Below are positions 1 through 9,194 of a DNA stretch of 64,000 nucleotides, piece after piece; positions within the stretch are counted from its first letter, which is position 1, and the number at the start of each line of letters is the position of its first letter. The position numbers were made by a program, and so were the translations under genes. A model generated the notes under the pieces. It ran no database searches and had not been told where the DNA came from. It saw nothing but the letters and a program-made list of their open reading frames with translations. Source of the DNA: Weissella oryzae SG25 (GTDB taxonomy: Bacteria; Bacillota; Bacilli; Lactobacillales; Lactobacillaceae); NCBI RefSeq assembly GCF_000691805.2, contig NZ_DF820484.1, positions 124,001 through 188,000 of the forward strand, given 5' to 3'.

Positions 1-420
1 AAATTCAGCTTTAGTCTGTGCCTTATGTCCATAATAAATTTCAGCTCCCGGCGCAGCATCTACCACATACCAAGACTCTGTTTTTCCCAATTCATTCTGG
101 TGCTCAGCTGCATATTCATCATCAGGATGAACCTGTACTGACAAATCTTGATGTGCGTCTAGCAACTTAACTAACAGCGGAAATGGACGATCAACATCCG
201 CATTTTCAAACAATGCTGGTTCTTGTCGCCATAGTTGGGCTAAACTCATGCCAGCAAATCGCCCATTCTTAATTTTTTCAACCCCATTCTGATGTCCAGA
301 TACCATCCAAGCCTCACCGGTTTTTTCACTAGGTAAACTAAAATTATACCGGTCATGTAAAGTCGTACCACCCCATATTTTTTGATGAAAAACTGGCTCT
401 AATATCAATGGTTCACTCAT
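1..420 (-). CDS. manA: Mannose-6-phosphate isomerase, class I (N-terminal part, runs off the window)
   Basis: Cytoplasmic Zn enzyme interconverting mannose-6-phosphate and fructose-6-phosphate. The visible 140 codons start with ATG at 420 behind a strong GGAGG Shine-Dalgarno and stay open to base 1. Family features seen are the IWGG motif (residues 15-18), the metal-binding QVHPDD stretch (96-101) and GKTESWYV (112-119). The first half of a protein of about 320 residues is present; the C-terminal half lies outside the window. Identification from the cupin motifs is firm; activity cannot be judged from a fragment. Confidence 0.88.
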   Translation of the reverse strand, partial: MSEPLILEPVFHQKIWGGTTLHDRYNFSLPSEKTGEAWMVSGHQNGVEKIKNGRFAGMSLAQLWRQEPALFENADVDRPFPLLVKLLDAHQDLSVQVHPDDEYAAEHQNELGKTESWYVVDAAPGAEIYYGHKAQTKAEF

Positions 421-496
421 TTCTACCCTCCAAGTAAGCGTTTGCTTTAATTTTAACAAAATTTGTAAAACTTACAAAAGTTATTGACTATACCAA

Positions 497-536
497 AATA
501 GGTAGGCATTAAATCATCAATCAATGCCTACCTATT
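497..536 (-). terminator. Intrinsic terminator after the MucBP gene
   Basis: A perfect 14-bp inverted repeat (497-510 with 523-536, 12-nt loop) ends in TATTTTGG on the minus strand. It lies between the stop at 574 and manA. Confidence 0.6.
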
Positions 537-573
537 CTTTACATATTTAATTTTAAGCTAAACCAATTTAAAA

Positions 574-1293
574 CTATTCTTCTTGGAATTTTAAATAAAT
601 TCCATTAATCCAACCAGCCGGCTTTAAGTGATACCAATTAACGCCTGACGGATCCTCCATTACCTCAGACACTTCAACTAAACGACCATTAGGCAACATT
701 GCCATCTCACGCCCATAAGGTTGATAGTAAACTGAAACTGCACTATTTGCTACGTAATCGATATTTGCCATTGCCTTCAACGGTTTAGTTGGCCATTTGT
801 TAAGAGCTACATCTCCTTGAGTACTCAACAATGCCTCATTTGGACTATCGACTAATTTAATATTATTTCGTGCATACATAATCCAACGTGAGTCTGCTAG
901 CTGATACCAAAATTTACCATTTTTGGTTGCAACTCTAGTAGTTACCTTCCAAGTTGAGTTTTCCCGCATTACATCGACCGGTTCTTCACCAGTGATTGTT
1001 GCGTAGATGGGCGTATCCTTCATCACAATAATATATTTATTAGTCAAGACCTCAGTTTCAGCCCAATTAGCCTTACGATAATAGAAGGTAATTGTGTGCA
1101 TCGTTTCATCGAAAATACCATTAACTTCGCCCTCAGTTCGTGTCAATTGATAGTTTTCAATCTGATCCGCCTTAATTGAAAAAATCGATCCTAATCCGCC
1201 TTCAACTATTTTTGGAGGTTGAATGGTTGCCTTTGTATCTGAATCCTTATAGTAGACCCAAATAGGTGTCCCCATAATATCATATTCAGCCAT
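574..1293 (-). CDS. MucBP/SH3-like (GW-type) repeat protein without a signal peptide
   Basis: 239 aa starting at an ATG behind AAGGCGG. The N-terminal third (about residues 8-72) has the MucBP pattern: IWVYYKDSD at the start, a GGLGS turn, then NYQLTRTEG and ITFYYRK. The rest looks like two SH3/GW-like modules with recurring WYQL/WYHL and WI motifs (about 80-150 and 165-239). Such modules usually bind mucin or cell wall on exported proteins, yet there is no signal peptide, LPXTG motif or membrane segment here. It stands alone between two terminators. Function is unknown; it may be a truncated surface protein or an intracellular form. The domain call is by pattern only. Confidence 0.6.
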   Translation of the reverse strand: MAEYDIMGTPIWVYYKDSDTKATIQPPKIVEGGLGSIFSIKADQIENYQLTRTEGEVNGIFDETMHTITFYYRKANWAETEVLTNKYIIVMKDTPIYATITGEEPVDVMRENSTWKVTTRVATKNGKFWYQLADSRWIMYARNNIKLVDSPNEALLSTQGDVALNKWPTKPLKAMANIDYVANSAVSVYYQPYGREMAMLPNGRLVEVSEVMEDPSGVNWYHLKPAGWINGIYLKFQEE

Positions 1294-1450
1294 GTTTATA
1301 CCGCCTTTATCTGAAACATCCTATTTATGATTTTACCATAGTAAATAAAATAAACCTGTATTAGAACCAGCCTTTACAAATTTGTTACTTAATTGTCTAT
1401 TTTTACTCTACCGCACTTTTATGAATATTTTTATCCAAATCTATAAAAAA

Positions 1451-1484
1451 ACTGAAAGTATTAGTCTAATCTAACACTTCCAGT
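1451..1484 (-). terminator. Terminator of the ABC exporter operon
   Basis: Arms 1451-1464 and 1471-1484 pair with two G-U wobbles and are followed on the minus strand by seven T. It sits 35 bp after the last ABC gene. Confidence 0.7.
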
Positions 1485-1519
1485 CTTCTATATTATTAAC
1501 AAGGTTTTATTTAGTTAGC

Positions 1520-3304
1520 TTATTCAAAAACCATTTGGTTATTGTATAGTTCTGCATAGAAACCATTTTCTGCTAACAATTCATGATGGCTACCTTGTTC
1601 GATAACCTTTCCGTCCCGTAACACAACAATCATGTCAGCATTCAAAATTGTCTTAAGTCGATGCGCAATCACAAAGCTTGTCCGACCTGCAATCACATTA
1701 TCCATAGCCTTTTGAATTTTTGCCTCAGTGACTGTATCCACGTTTGAAGTTGCTTCATCCAAAATTAACAAATCTGGATTTGTTAGAATTGTCCGTGCAA
1801 TTGAAATCAATTGTTTCTGCCCAGTTGAGAAGACTGAATTTTCATCAGACACCTTAGTATCATAACCATCTTCTAGACTCATAATAAAGTCATGAATATT
1901 GGCTTGCTTCGTTGCCGCAGTTACTTCTTCATCCGTTGCATCCGGCTTTCCATAAACTACATTATCTCGAATCGTTCCAGTAAAGAGCGTTGAGTCTTGC
2001 AAAACGATTCCAACATGGTCGCGTAGACTGGTCAACTTCATATCTCGAACATCAATTCCATCAAAAGTCACTGCGCCAGAATTTACATCATAGAAACGAT
2101 TCAACAAATTCATCACAGTTGTTTTACCTGAACCAGTTGGCCCAACCAAAGCAACCATCTTGCCCTTATCAACCTCAATTGATACACCGTGTAAAATTTC
2201 ACGACTATCATTGTAGCCGAAGTGAACGTCATCTAGCAAAATCTTATCTTTCAGTCCCGTAAACTCAACACCGTCAGCCGGACTAATTTCATCTGCCTGT
2301 TCATGAACTTCATTTAATCTCTTAGCACCTGTAATTGCTTGTTGTAGCATATTGTAGGTTGAAGTAATTTGGGTAATTGGTTGGTAGTACTGTTGTGAAA
2401 ATGACACAAACATAACAATCAATCCCAAGGCCGTAGCACGTTGAGCTAGTGAACCGTCTAATGCTTGCGTTGCTCCATAGTAAATTACAATGGCAACATT
2501 TAACAATGACATTCCTTGCATAACGGGGAACAAAATTCCTGACCAAATTTGACCACGCGTGGTTGCTTGTCGAACCTTCTGATTATGATCTAAAAACTTA
2601 TTAATTGATTGCTCTTGCAAACCATTAGTGATAATTACTTTCTGACCATTAATTTGCTCATTAATGTAACCATTTAAATGACCAACTTCAGCTTGTTGCA
2701 AGTCAACATACTTACGTGCTTGAACAATAAAGACAGCTGCCAAAATAACCGCAATTGGGGTCGAAGCCACCGTAACCCACGCCATTTTATAATCTTGATT
2801 GAACATTTGCCAAACAATTCCAATCATCAAAATTGCTTGGGTAAATAGTTGGAAAATTGCTTGATTCATTGCATTGAAAATATTATCCAAATCAGAAGTA
2901 AATCGAGCTAAAATTTCACCATCTTGATGGTTATCAAAATACTTGATTGTCATTCTTTGCATCTTAGCAAACAATCCTCTACGCATATCGTTGACCGCTT
3001 TAGGTGCAACAATTGACTGCAATAGTGACATTGCAAAGGTCGCAACTGTTGTCATCAATACAAATAAGAAGAACAACCATAGCGCTGAATGGAAGTGACT
3101 CAAACTTGCCTGACTACTTGTCATTGGATTGAGCTTAACCATTAAGTACTTAGAAAGCTCAGTAATTGACTTTCCCATATAGACTGGCGCTTTAACTTGT
3201 AGCCAAGTCGATGCAATTGTAAAAATCAAAATAAAGAGCAACGACATTTTATAACGTTTAAAATAGTGTGCGAAGAAGCGCACAGACTTACTTAAATCTT
3301 TCAT
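1520..3304 (-). CDS. Heterodimeric ABC exporter, catalytic-Walker-B subunit (LmrD-like)
   Basis: 594-aa half transporter: transmembrane domain about 1-320, nucleotide-binding domain about 350-590. Walker A GPTGSGKT (388-395), Walker [10 protein letters not shown] with the catalytic Glu (512-520) and H-loop IAHR (546-549) are intact, but the signature is FSTGQ (492-496) instead of LSGGQ. That is what the partner contributing to the degenerate ATP site of an LmrCD/BmrCD-type heterodimer looks like. I place the start at ATG 3304, 18 codons... precisely 17 codons inside the longest frame, because AGGAGG precedes it; the upstream gene stops 4 bp before. Likely a multidrug or lipid exporter in the membrane, expressed with the PadR and DUF4097 genes. 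Substrate unknown. Confidence 0.88.
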   Translation of the reverse strand: MKDLSKSVRFFAHYFKRYKMSLLFILIFTIASTWLQVKAPVYMGKSITELSKYLMVKLNPMTSSQASLSHFHSALWLFFLFVLMTTVATFAMSLLQSIVAPKAVNDMRRGLFAKMQRMTIKYFDNHQDGEILARFTSDLDNIFNAMNQAIFQLFTQAILMIGIVWQMFNQDYKMAWVTVASTPIAVILAAVFIVQARKYVDLQQAEVGHLNGYINEQINGQKVIITNGLQEQSINKFLDHNQKVRQATTRGQIWSGILFPVMQGMSLLNVAIVIYYGATQALDGSLAQRATALGLIVMFVSFSQQYYQPITQITSTYNMLQQAITGAKRLNEVHEQADEISPADGVEFTGLKDKILLDDVHFGYNDSREILHGVSIEVDKGKMVALVGPTGSGKTTVMNLLNRFYDVNSGAVTFDGIDVRDMKLTSLRDHVGIVLQDSTLFTGTIRDNVVYGKPDATDEEVTAATKQANIHDFIMSLEDGYDTKVSDENSVFSTGQKQLISIARTILTNPDLLILDEATSNVDTVTEAKIQKAMDNVIAGRTSFVIAHRLKTILNADMIVVLRDGKVIEQGSHHELLAENGFYAELYNNQMVFE

Positions 3305-3308
3305 CGTC

Positions 3309-5021
3309 TTATGCCTCCTGGGCCTTTTGTGTTTGGTAAATTTCCCGGTAAACATCAGATTGAGTGATTAGTTGTGCATGAGTTCCTTGCGCAACTAACT
3401 TACCTTCATCCATTACAAAAATTCGGTCAGCATTGACTACTGATGAGATTTTTTCAGCAATGACAAAAGTTGTTGTTCCCTTTAACTCGCGATCTAACGC
3501 TTCTTTGACCAACTTTTCGGAGCGAGCATCTAGCGCAGATGTTGAATCATCCAAAATCAAAATCTTAGGTTCACCAATAACACCACGGGCAATTGATAGC
3601 CGTTGCTTCTGACCACCTGAGAAGTTTGCTGAACGCTCTTCAACTACATGTTCATATTGATCATCATAGGCTTCAACGAACTCTGCTGCTTGCGCGATAT
3701 TAGCAGCCCGCTGCATATCAGCCAAATCTGCATCTGCTTTTCCATGGCGCAAATTATCCGCGATTTTACCAGAAAAGAGCGTTGCTCGTTGCAAGACAAA
3801 GGCAACCGTTGACCTTAACGAACGTTGATTAACATCCTTTAAGTTAACTCCGCCTACTTTAACGGTTCCACTAGTTGGATCAAATAATCTTGGGATTAGT
3901 TGCGCCATCGTTGACTTACCTGACCCAGTTGCCCCAACAATTCCAATCATTTCACCTGAATTAACTGAAAAGCTAATGTCTTTTAGCGTTGCCTGATCAT
4001 CACCTGGATAAGTGAATGATACATCATCAAATTCAACTGCTCCGTCCAAGTTTTGCTCAGGAACATCCTTATACAACAAATCTGCTTTCGTATCCAAAAC
4101 TTCCTTGATTCGTCCCATAGAAACAAAGGCACGTGAGGCGAAGGTCATCATCATTCCACCGATAATAATTGCCTGCATAATAATCATCAAGTAATTAATA
4201 AAACCAGTAACTTCGGCCAACATTTTAGGGTGTGCCCCTACCATTTGACCAACAAAATAAATTGCGATAACCATCAAGCCTTGTCCAACGAACATAAAGG
4301 CTGGAATCAGCAAGGAAAAGAGATAGCCAATTTGGATATTAACATTTTGTGTTTCATCAGAAACCACATTAAATCGAGCCTGTTCATTTCCTTCTTGGTT
4401 AAATGACTTAACAACACGTACGCCCTGCAAGTTTTCCTTGGCCTTTAGATTAACTGAATCAATCAAGCCTTGAATCCGACCAAATTTCTTGCCCATTTGG
4501 CTAAAAATTCCAGCAGAAATAATAAAAACTAATAGGACCATGACAACAATTACCCACCATAGTTGGGGAATTGAGTGAACTGCCAACACAAAACCACCAA
4601 TAAATAGGATTGGAGTCCTTAACAAAACAGATAGCATCATCATCAAGACATTTTGAATCTGTGTGACATCATTTGTCATTCGAACAACTAGATTACCGGC
4701 TGAAAATTTCTCAACATTTGAAAATGAAAATGCTTGAATTTTGCGGTAAGTACTCTCACGAATATCCGCAGCAATTCCTTGTGATGCTCGAGCTGAAAAA
4801 ATTGTATTCACAACTCCAGCTAATAATCCTAATCCTGCCAACAACAATAATTGCATACCGATTGTATTAACTGTACTCATTTTATCGTCGGAAATTGCTT
4901 GTACAATCTTTGCTAACAATGTTGGTTGCCACAAAGCTGAAATCGCCATAATAATAACAGCAATTACCGCTAACGTGACATCAAGCTTGTAGCCCTTCCA
5001 ATAGGGTTTAAGAAGCTTCAT
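3309..5021 (-). CDS. Heterodimeric ABC exporter, degenerate-site subunit (LmrC-like)
   Basis: 570-aa half transporter with six predicted membrane spans (about 15-295) and an NBD (about 325-570). Walker A GATGSGKS (363-370) and signature FSGGQ (467-471) are canonical. The Walker B reads ILILDDSTS with Asp492 in place of the catalytic Glu, and the switch histidine is replaced (IAEK, Glu523). These substitutions mark the non-hydrolysing ATP site of heterodimeric exporters and complement the altered signature of the adjacent subunit. Its stop lies 4 bp before the partner's start, so the two are surely co-translated. The DUF4097 gene ends 67 bp upstream. Confidence 0.88.
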   Translation of the reverse strand: MKLLKPYWKGYKLDVTLAVIAVIIMAISALWQPTLLAKIVQAISDDKMSTVNTIGMQLLLLAGLGLLAGVVNTIFSARASQGIAADIRESTYRKIQAFSFSNVEKFSAGNLVVRMTNDVTQIQNVLMMMLSVLLRTPILFIGGFVLAVHSIPQLWWVIVVMVLLVFIISAGIFSQMGKKFGRIQGLIDSVNLKAKENLQGVRVVKSFNQEGNEQARFNVVSDETQNVNIQIGYLFSLLIPAFMFVGQGLMVIAIYFVGQMVGAHPKMLAEVTGFINYLMIIMQAIIIGGMMMTFASRAFVSMGRIKEVLDTKADLLYKDVPEQNLDGAVEFDDVSFTYPGDDQATLKDISFSVNSGEMIGIVGATGSGKSTMAQLIPRLFDPTSGTVKVGGVNLKDVNQRSLRSTVAFVLQRATLFSGKIADNLRHGKADADLADMQRAANIAQAAEFVEAYDDQYEHVVEERSANFSGGQKQRLSIARGVIGEPKILILDDSTSALDARSEKLVKEALDRELKGTTTFVIAEKISSVVNADRIFVMDEGKLVAQGTHAQLITQSDVYREIYQTQKAQEA

Positions 5022-5088
5022 TTGTATTCTCCTCTTTCAATATTCTAATTTTATAAAAATAGTGAGCTAAAAAATCACTTATCCTTAC

Positions 5089-6207
5089 TTAATCAACTTT
5101 TACAACTCCTGAGGTCACTCGCGCCACAATATTGTACTCAGCTGTGCCAAGCGTTTGGCCTTTAGCATAACCTTGTACTTGAACCTCATAATGCGCATCC
5201 CGCTTCAAACGAACAATTCCAGATTGCGACTGTAAGTTAAATTTAAATTGATCACTCAATGGGACACGAGCTTTAACTGTACCTGATTCTGCAGCAAAAT
5301 TCAAATCACCAATTACCTGACGCCAATTTGTCCGAATATTACCGCTCGTTGCTTTGAAAATACCATGACCAATCGCTGCATCTAAAATTACATTTCCTGA
5401 ACGAACTGCGACATCAAAATCACCTTCGACATCAACTAAGCGGATGTTTCCAGCCCTTGCTACAACTCGCCACTCATCAGCTTTAACTCGATTCGCCCGA
5501 ATGTTACCAGCTTTGGTTCCCAAATCGAAACGATTAACAGTTACTTGTTCGATTCGTAAGCTACCTGCTGTTAAAATCACTGCAATATCTAAGTCAGCTG
5601 TCTTGAAATTATCTAAAACAACTCGACCTGCGCGTGCATCAAGGCGTAAAGTTCCCAAGATGTCTTCAGGGAGCCGTACTTCCAAAAATTGTCGTGGATG
5701 CCGAAAAGGAATCACATAATCCATGAAGCTAGGCCTTGGCAATATTATTCGAATATTACCATCATTTTCATCAATTTGTACTGCTTGGCCATTTATACCA
5801 CGTTGATAATAATCTACCTCTAAATCATCAGTATGACTTGCTACAATTCGTACATCCGCATCTAAGGCATTAATTATTACATTCTGCACCCGGTCAACCG
5901 GTATCGCACGAAAAACCTGTTTTTGTCCTTTTTTAGCCCAATCAATTATTGCTTCATCGCTAATTGGTAATTGTTTGTCTGCCGAATTAGTTTCAGCAAT
6001 CATCAAAGCAACTGCTCGTAAATCTCCCATACCATCTAAAGCGCGATTTACAGCTTCTGCTTTTGTCAAATTCGGTTCAGCTGCTCGGATATTTTGTGCT
6101 GATTCAGCTAAATCACTAGTTAGCTCCCGATAAAAGTCTGCAACTTCACTATTTTGTGATACGCCTTCAAAAATTGGTGCTAAAGCGGTTTGGATTATTT
6201 CATTCAT
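5089..6207 (-). CDS. DUF4097 family beta-strand repeat protein
   Basis: 372 aa. The first 90 residues are helical and resemble the HAAS/DUF1700-like N-terminus found with PadR regulators; the remainder is a run of short repeats of the kind SGNIR, AGNIR and SGNVILD (about 200-370) that form the DUF4097 beta-solenoid. No signal peptide or membrane span is evident. It overlaps the padR stop by 4 bp (ATGA type), so it is translationally coupled, and precedes the ABC exporter genes. In Firmicutes such proteins accompany envelope-stress ABC systems; the precise role, perhaps as adaptor or sensor, is inferred from context only. Confidence 0.72.
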   Translation of the reverse strand: MNEIIQTALAPIFEGVSQNSEVADFYRELTSDLAESAQNIRAAEPNLTKAEAVNRALDGMGDLRAVALMIAETNSADKQLPISDEAIIDWAKKGQKQVFRAIPVDRVQNVIINALDADVRIVASHTDDLEVDYYQRGINGQAVQIDENDGNIRIILPRPSFMDYVIPFRHPRQFLEVRLPEDILGTLRLDARAGRVVLDNFKTADLDIAVILTAGSLRIEQVTVNRFDLGTKAGNIRANRVKADEWRVVARAGNIRLVDVEGDFDVAVRSGNVILDAAIGHGIFKATSGNIRTNWRQVIGDLNFAAESGTVKARVPLSDQFKFNLQSQSGIVRLKRDAHYEVQVQGYAKGQTLGTAEYNIVARVTSGVVKVD

Positions 6208-6548
6208 GGCTCTACAACCTTTCCATTTACTAATTGATCAATAATTGGTTTAGCAACACGCCAAGCTTCTTGGGCACCTTTTAAACTTTCACGACCAAGC
6301 TTGGTAATCGTGTAATATTTCCGCCGCCCCCCTTGCGTTTCATTACCATAATAGGGTGTCACTAAGGCCTCTTTTTGTAATCTTCGAAACACAGTATACA
6401 GCGTGGCTTCATTTAACTCATACTGCCCAGCGGACATTGTACGAATATCTTGCACAATTCGATAACCATACGAATCACCTTGAGCCAAAATATTTAATAT
6501 TATCGCGTCAGTGTGACCCCGAATTAAGTCCTTTGATATTTCTGCCAT
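6204..6548 (-). CDS. PadR family transcriptional regulator
   Basis: 114-aa cytoplasmic regulator with a winged helix: DAIILNILAQGDSYGY, then LNEATLYTVFRRLQKEAL as recognition region, the basic wing GGRRKYYTIT and a C-terminal dimerisation helix. Of two in-frame ATGs the downstream one (6548) is preferred because GGGAG lies 8 nt before it; the earlier ATG at 6560 has no Shine-Dalgarno. First gene of the operon padR-DUF4097-ABC-ABC, the same logic as LadR controlling lmrCD in Lactococcus. A perfect palindrome covers its promoter, suggesting autoregulation lifted by a toxic ligand. Confidence 0.87.
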   Translation of the reverse strand: MAEISKDLIRGHTDAIILNILAQGDSYGYRIVQDIRTMSAGQYELNEATLYTVFRRLQKEALVTPYYGNETQGGRRKYYTITKLGRESLKGAQEAWRVAKPIIDQLVNGKVVEP

Positions 6549-6577
6549 ATTCTCTCCCATTAATCAATTACTGTACA

Positions 6578-6615
6578 ACACATAGTAATATAAGTCATAT
6601 TACTATGTGTGTCAA
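6578..6615 (-). promoter_or_regulatory. padR promoter with a 14-bp palindromic operator
   Basis: Minus-strand -35 TTGACA (6610-6615), 17-bp spacer, -10 TATATT (6587-6592). The perfect inverted repeat ACACATAGTAATAT / ATATTACTATGTGT (6578-6591 and 6597-6610, 5-bp centre) fills the spacer and the -10. PadR operators have ATGT/ACAT half-sites, which are present. Confidence 0.8.
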
Positions 6616-6662
6616 GGTATTATTTAGAGAATAATAATTATTAATTGAATTATAAAGAAAAG

Positions 6663-6697
6663 GCTGGAATAGGATGCCTATTACATCCTATTCCAGC
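6663..6697 (-). terminator. Terminator of the hflX transcript
   Basis: 14-bp perfect stem (6663-6676 with 6684-6697) followed on the minus strand by CTTTTCTTT. Confidence 0.75.
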
Positions 6698-6735
6698 TTA
6701 CTAACAAGTAAGTCTATAAATTCACTTAAGTAAAT

Positions 6736-8019
6736 TTATTTAATTATATAATTATCGTACCGACCGGCTTGTGCCGGTGTTAAAGTTACCACTAATTCTG
6801 TACCTGCTTCACTATAAGTAAGGTCATGTACTGTTGCATTCTCATTCAAGTCAGAAACTAATTGTCCCTCTGAAAATGGAATCAACAATTTAACCTGTAC
6901 ATGATCAGCAAAAATATGTTCACGAACAGTTTCAACTAACAAATCTAATGATGCTTCATCCACAGCTGATAAAGTTAAGATATCGCCAGTTCGCTCTGGA
7001 AAGACTGTATCTGCTCGCAAATCTGCTTTGTTGTAGACGGTAATCATTGGAATATCCCCAACCCCAATTTCATTTAAAGTACTTTGTGTAGTTGCCATCA
7101 TCTCTTGATAATGTGGATCAGCATAATCGACTACCTGAACCAGTAAATCAGCTTGTGCTGCCTCAGCTAACGTTGCCCGAAAGGCAGCAACTAAGTTATG
7201 TGGTAATTGTGAAACGAAACCAACTGTATCAGATAATATAAAGTTTTGTTTATCTGGTAAATTAATCTTTCTAACCGATGTCTCTAGTGTGGCAAACAAC
7301 ATATCCGCTTGAAAAACTAATTTAGCTTGATTTTCTCCGTATCGACTTACCAAACCATTCATTATGGTTGACTTACCCGCATTTGTATAACCAATTAGTG
7401 CAACATTTTTGATATTCTGTTTTGAACGTTGCGCCCGACGAGTATCATCATCAGCCTGAATTTCCGCTAATTCCTTACGTAAGGCCGAAATTTGGTGCTC
7501 AATCAAACGTCGATTGGTTTCCAACTTAGTCTCACCAGCACCACGACTTGTAAAGGAGCTGCCGCCGCCACCAGTCTGTTGATCAAGCCGAATATTCATG
7601 CTGGTTCTTAAACGTGGTAATTGATATTGCAACTGAGCAATCTGAACTTGTAACTTTGCTAGCCGCGTTTTAGCTCGTGAAGCGAAAATATCTAGAATTA
7701 ATGCCGTACGGTCCATTACCGTTGCATTTGTACCTTGTTCGATATTTCGAATCTGCGAAGGTGATAGCTCATCATTAGCCACAACCATTTTCACATCCAG
7801 CGTCTTTAATAGTTCATTTAATTCCTCAATTTTACCCTTACCAAAGTAAGTAGCTGAATTGGGGCGTTCTAGTTTTTGCGTCACTGTATCAACAACAGTC
7901 ATATGATTAGCATTAGCTAAATTAGCTAATTCAATCATTTGATAGTCAAATTGTTCATTACCACGATCTAAGCCAACCAATACAACCGGCTGGAGTGGGG
8001 ACTGTTCATTATCGTACAT
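6736..8019 (-). CDS. hflX: Ribosome-associated GTPase HflX
   Basis: 427 aa. The HflX-specific N-terminal domain (about 10-195, with the glycine-rich GGGGSS loop at 150-155 followed by RGAGETKLE) precedes a TRAFAC GTPase domain: G1 GYTNAGKST (210-218), G3 DTVG (264-267), G4 NKAD (330-333). HflX splits stalled or stressed 70S ribosomes. Length agrees with the family. It follows the histidine phosphatase gene by 9 bp, probably as one transcript, and ends at a strong terminator. No strong Shine-Dalgarno is visible (GGTAG only), consistent with coupling to the upstream gene. Confidence 0.93.
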   Translation of the reverse strand: MYDNEQSPLQPVVLVGLDRGNEQFDYQMIELANLANANHMTVVDTVTQKLERPNSATYFGKGKIEELNELLKTLDVKMVVANDELSPSQIRNIEQGTNATVMDRTALILDIFASRAKTRLAKLQVQIAQLQYQLPRLRTSMNIRLDQQTGGGGSSFTSRGAGETKLETNRRLIEHQISALRKELAEIQADDDTRRAQRSKQNIKNVALIGYTNAGKSTIMNGLVSRYGENQAKLVFQADMLFATLETSVRKINLPDKQNFILSDTVGFVSQLPHNLVAAFRATLAEAAQADLLVQVVDYADPHYQEMMATTQSTLNEIGVGDIPMITVYNKADLRADTVFPERTGDILTLSAVDEASLDLLVETVREHIFADHVQVKLLIPFSEGQLVSDLNENATVHDLTYSEAGTELVVTLTPAQAGRYDNYIIK

Positions 8020-8028
8020 ATATTATTA

Positions 8029-8697
8029 CTACCAATTTCTTTCGTTATCGTTGTAAACCTTTAATTTAATATTATCATCATCAACTTCCCACAACGTAAC
8101 TGAACCATTCGTTATCTTCTGACCAGCAAGGGCTGGATCAGCATAACGAGCTGCCATATTACGGATTAGGGAACCATGGGCAACTAACAAAACATTGTCA
8201 CCATCACGATGCTCTCGTCTTAAAATTTCAAAACCATTCTCTAAACGGGCAAAAAACGTATCTGCATCCTCAGCATCAGCTGTTGGATCTGCAGCTTTAA
8301 AGCCGTCCAGTACTTCGTTGTAAGGAATTGTATTCATTAGCTCAGCATAAGACATTTCAGGCTGTTCTAAAACATTAGATACCATCTTGCCACTCTGATC
8401 AGATGGTAGCCCTTCAAAGAAGCCAAAAAAAACTTCTCGGAATTGGAACAATTGTGTTGGCTCAGTCAACCCAGCTGATTGGCGATTACGCTCGAGAATT
8501 TCTTCAGCTGTATGAATCGCTCTAGATAGGTCAGATGAGTAAGCACCACTAAAACGAATATTGTTTAATCGCGAACCTGCAGAGTAACCATCCGCCACAC
8601 CTTGGTTAGTTAGCGGTGTATCACCCCACCCTTGCATGCGTTCGTATTTGTTAAAAAATGTTTGCCCATGGCGAACCATGTAAAGATTAAATGACAT
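8029..8697 (-). CDS. Histidine phosphatase (phosphoglycerate mutase-like) family protein
   Basis: 222 aa. Catalytic RHGQ is at residues 9-12, the second catalytic His is in LLVAHGSLIRNM (about 170-181), and the intervening FFGFFEGLPSDQ supplies the acid. This is branch 1 of the superfamily, but the sequence lacks the glycolytic-mutase length and loops, so it is more likely a small-molecule phosphatase than the glycolytic enzyme. Cytoplasmic. First gene of a two-gene unit with hflX; GGGTAGAGGG precedes the ATG. Substrate unknown. Confidence 0.85.
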   Translation of the reverse strand: MSFNLYMVRHGQTFFNKYERMQGWGDTPLTNQGVADGYSAGSRLNNIRFSGAYSSDLSRAIHTAEEILERNRQSAGLTEPTQLFQFREVFFGFFEGLPSDQSGKMVSNVLEQPEMSYAELMNTIPYNEVLDGFKAADPTADAEDADTFFARLENGFEILRREHRDGDNVLLVAHGSLIRNMAARYADPALAGQKITNGSVTLWEVDDDNIKLKVYNDNERNW

Positions 8698-8834
8698 TTT
8701 ACCCTCTACCCCTTTTTAATTGTTTGATACTATTATACCTTAGTTTTCCTTTAAACTCTGAGGTTAATTCCTTAATTGCGGTTAGTAGCAATACTCAAGG
8801 TACAAAGAAAAATAGATTATCCTTGCGCAAACAG

Positions 8835-8863
8835 TTGACATAGCAGTTATTGTCCTGTATTAT
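8835..8863 (+). promoter_or_regulatory. Promoter of the tRNA-Glu genes
   Basis: TTGACA (8835-8840), 17 bp, TATTAT (8858-8863), 35 bp before the first tRNA. The context around the -10 (CCTGTATTAT) recurs in the tRNA-Tyr promoter at 27888. Confidence 0.75.
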
Positions 8864-8898
8864 TCTATATTGTTGTTAACTTAACAGAAGATGTTTTT

Positions 8899-8970
8899 GG
8901 CCCATTGGTCAAGTGGTTAAGACGTCGCGTTCTCAGCGCGGAATCCAGAGTTCGATTCTCTGATGGGCTA
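8899..8970 (+). tRNA. tRNA-Glu (anticodon CUC), copy 1
   Basis: 72-nt cloverleaf. Acceptor GGCCCAT pairs with ATGGGCT (G1-U72 wobble), anticodon stem TCGCG/CGCGG, loop TTCTCAG giving anticodon CTC, T-arm CAGAG TTCGATT CTCTG. CCA is not encoded. Identity follows from the B. subtilis-like tRNA-Glu body (GTCAAG..GGTTAAGAC). Confidence 0.9.
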
Positions 8971-8997
8971 TTGCTCGAATTACCAATTATATCTTCT

Positions 8998-9069
8998 GGC
9001 CCATTGGTCAAGTGGTTAAGACGTCGCGTTCTCAGCGCGGAATCCAGAGTTCGATTCTCTGATGGGCTA
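8998..9069 (+). tRNA. tRNA-Glu (anticodon CUC), copy 2
   Basis: Identical in sequence to the copy 99 bp upstream and in the same transcript. Same CTC anticodon loop. Confidence 0.9.
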
Positions 9070-9083
9070 TATTAATTTCAAGT

Positions 9084-9110
9084 AAACGCATAAGAAATTC
9101 TTATGCGTTT
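9084..9110 (+). terminator. Terminator of the tRNA-Glu transcript
   Basis: AAACGCATAAG pairs with CTTATGCGTTT (loop AAATT), then TTATTTTAT on the plus strand. Confidence 0.8.
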
Positions 9111-9194
9111 TTATTTTATCACTATACAAGGACTAGTTAATTATCATTTTCCAATATGCTACAATGATGGTATCGAAGAGAATGAGGTGGAAAT

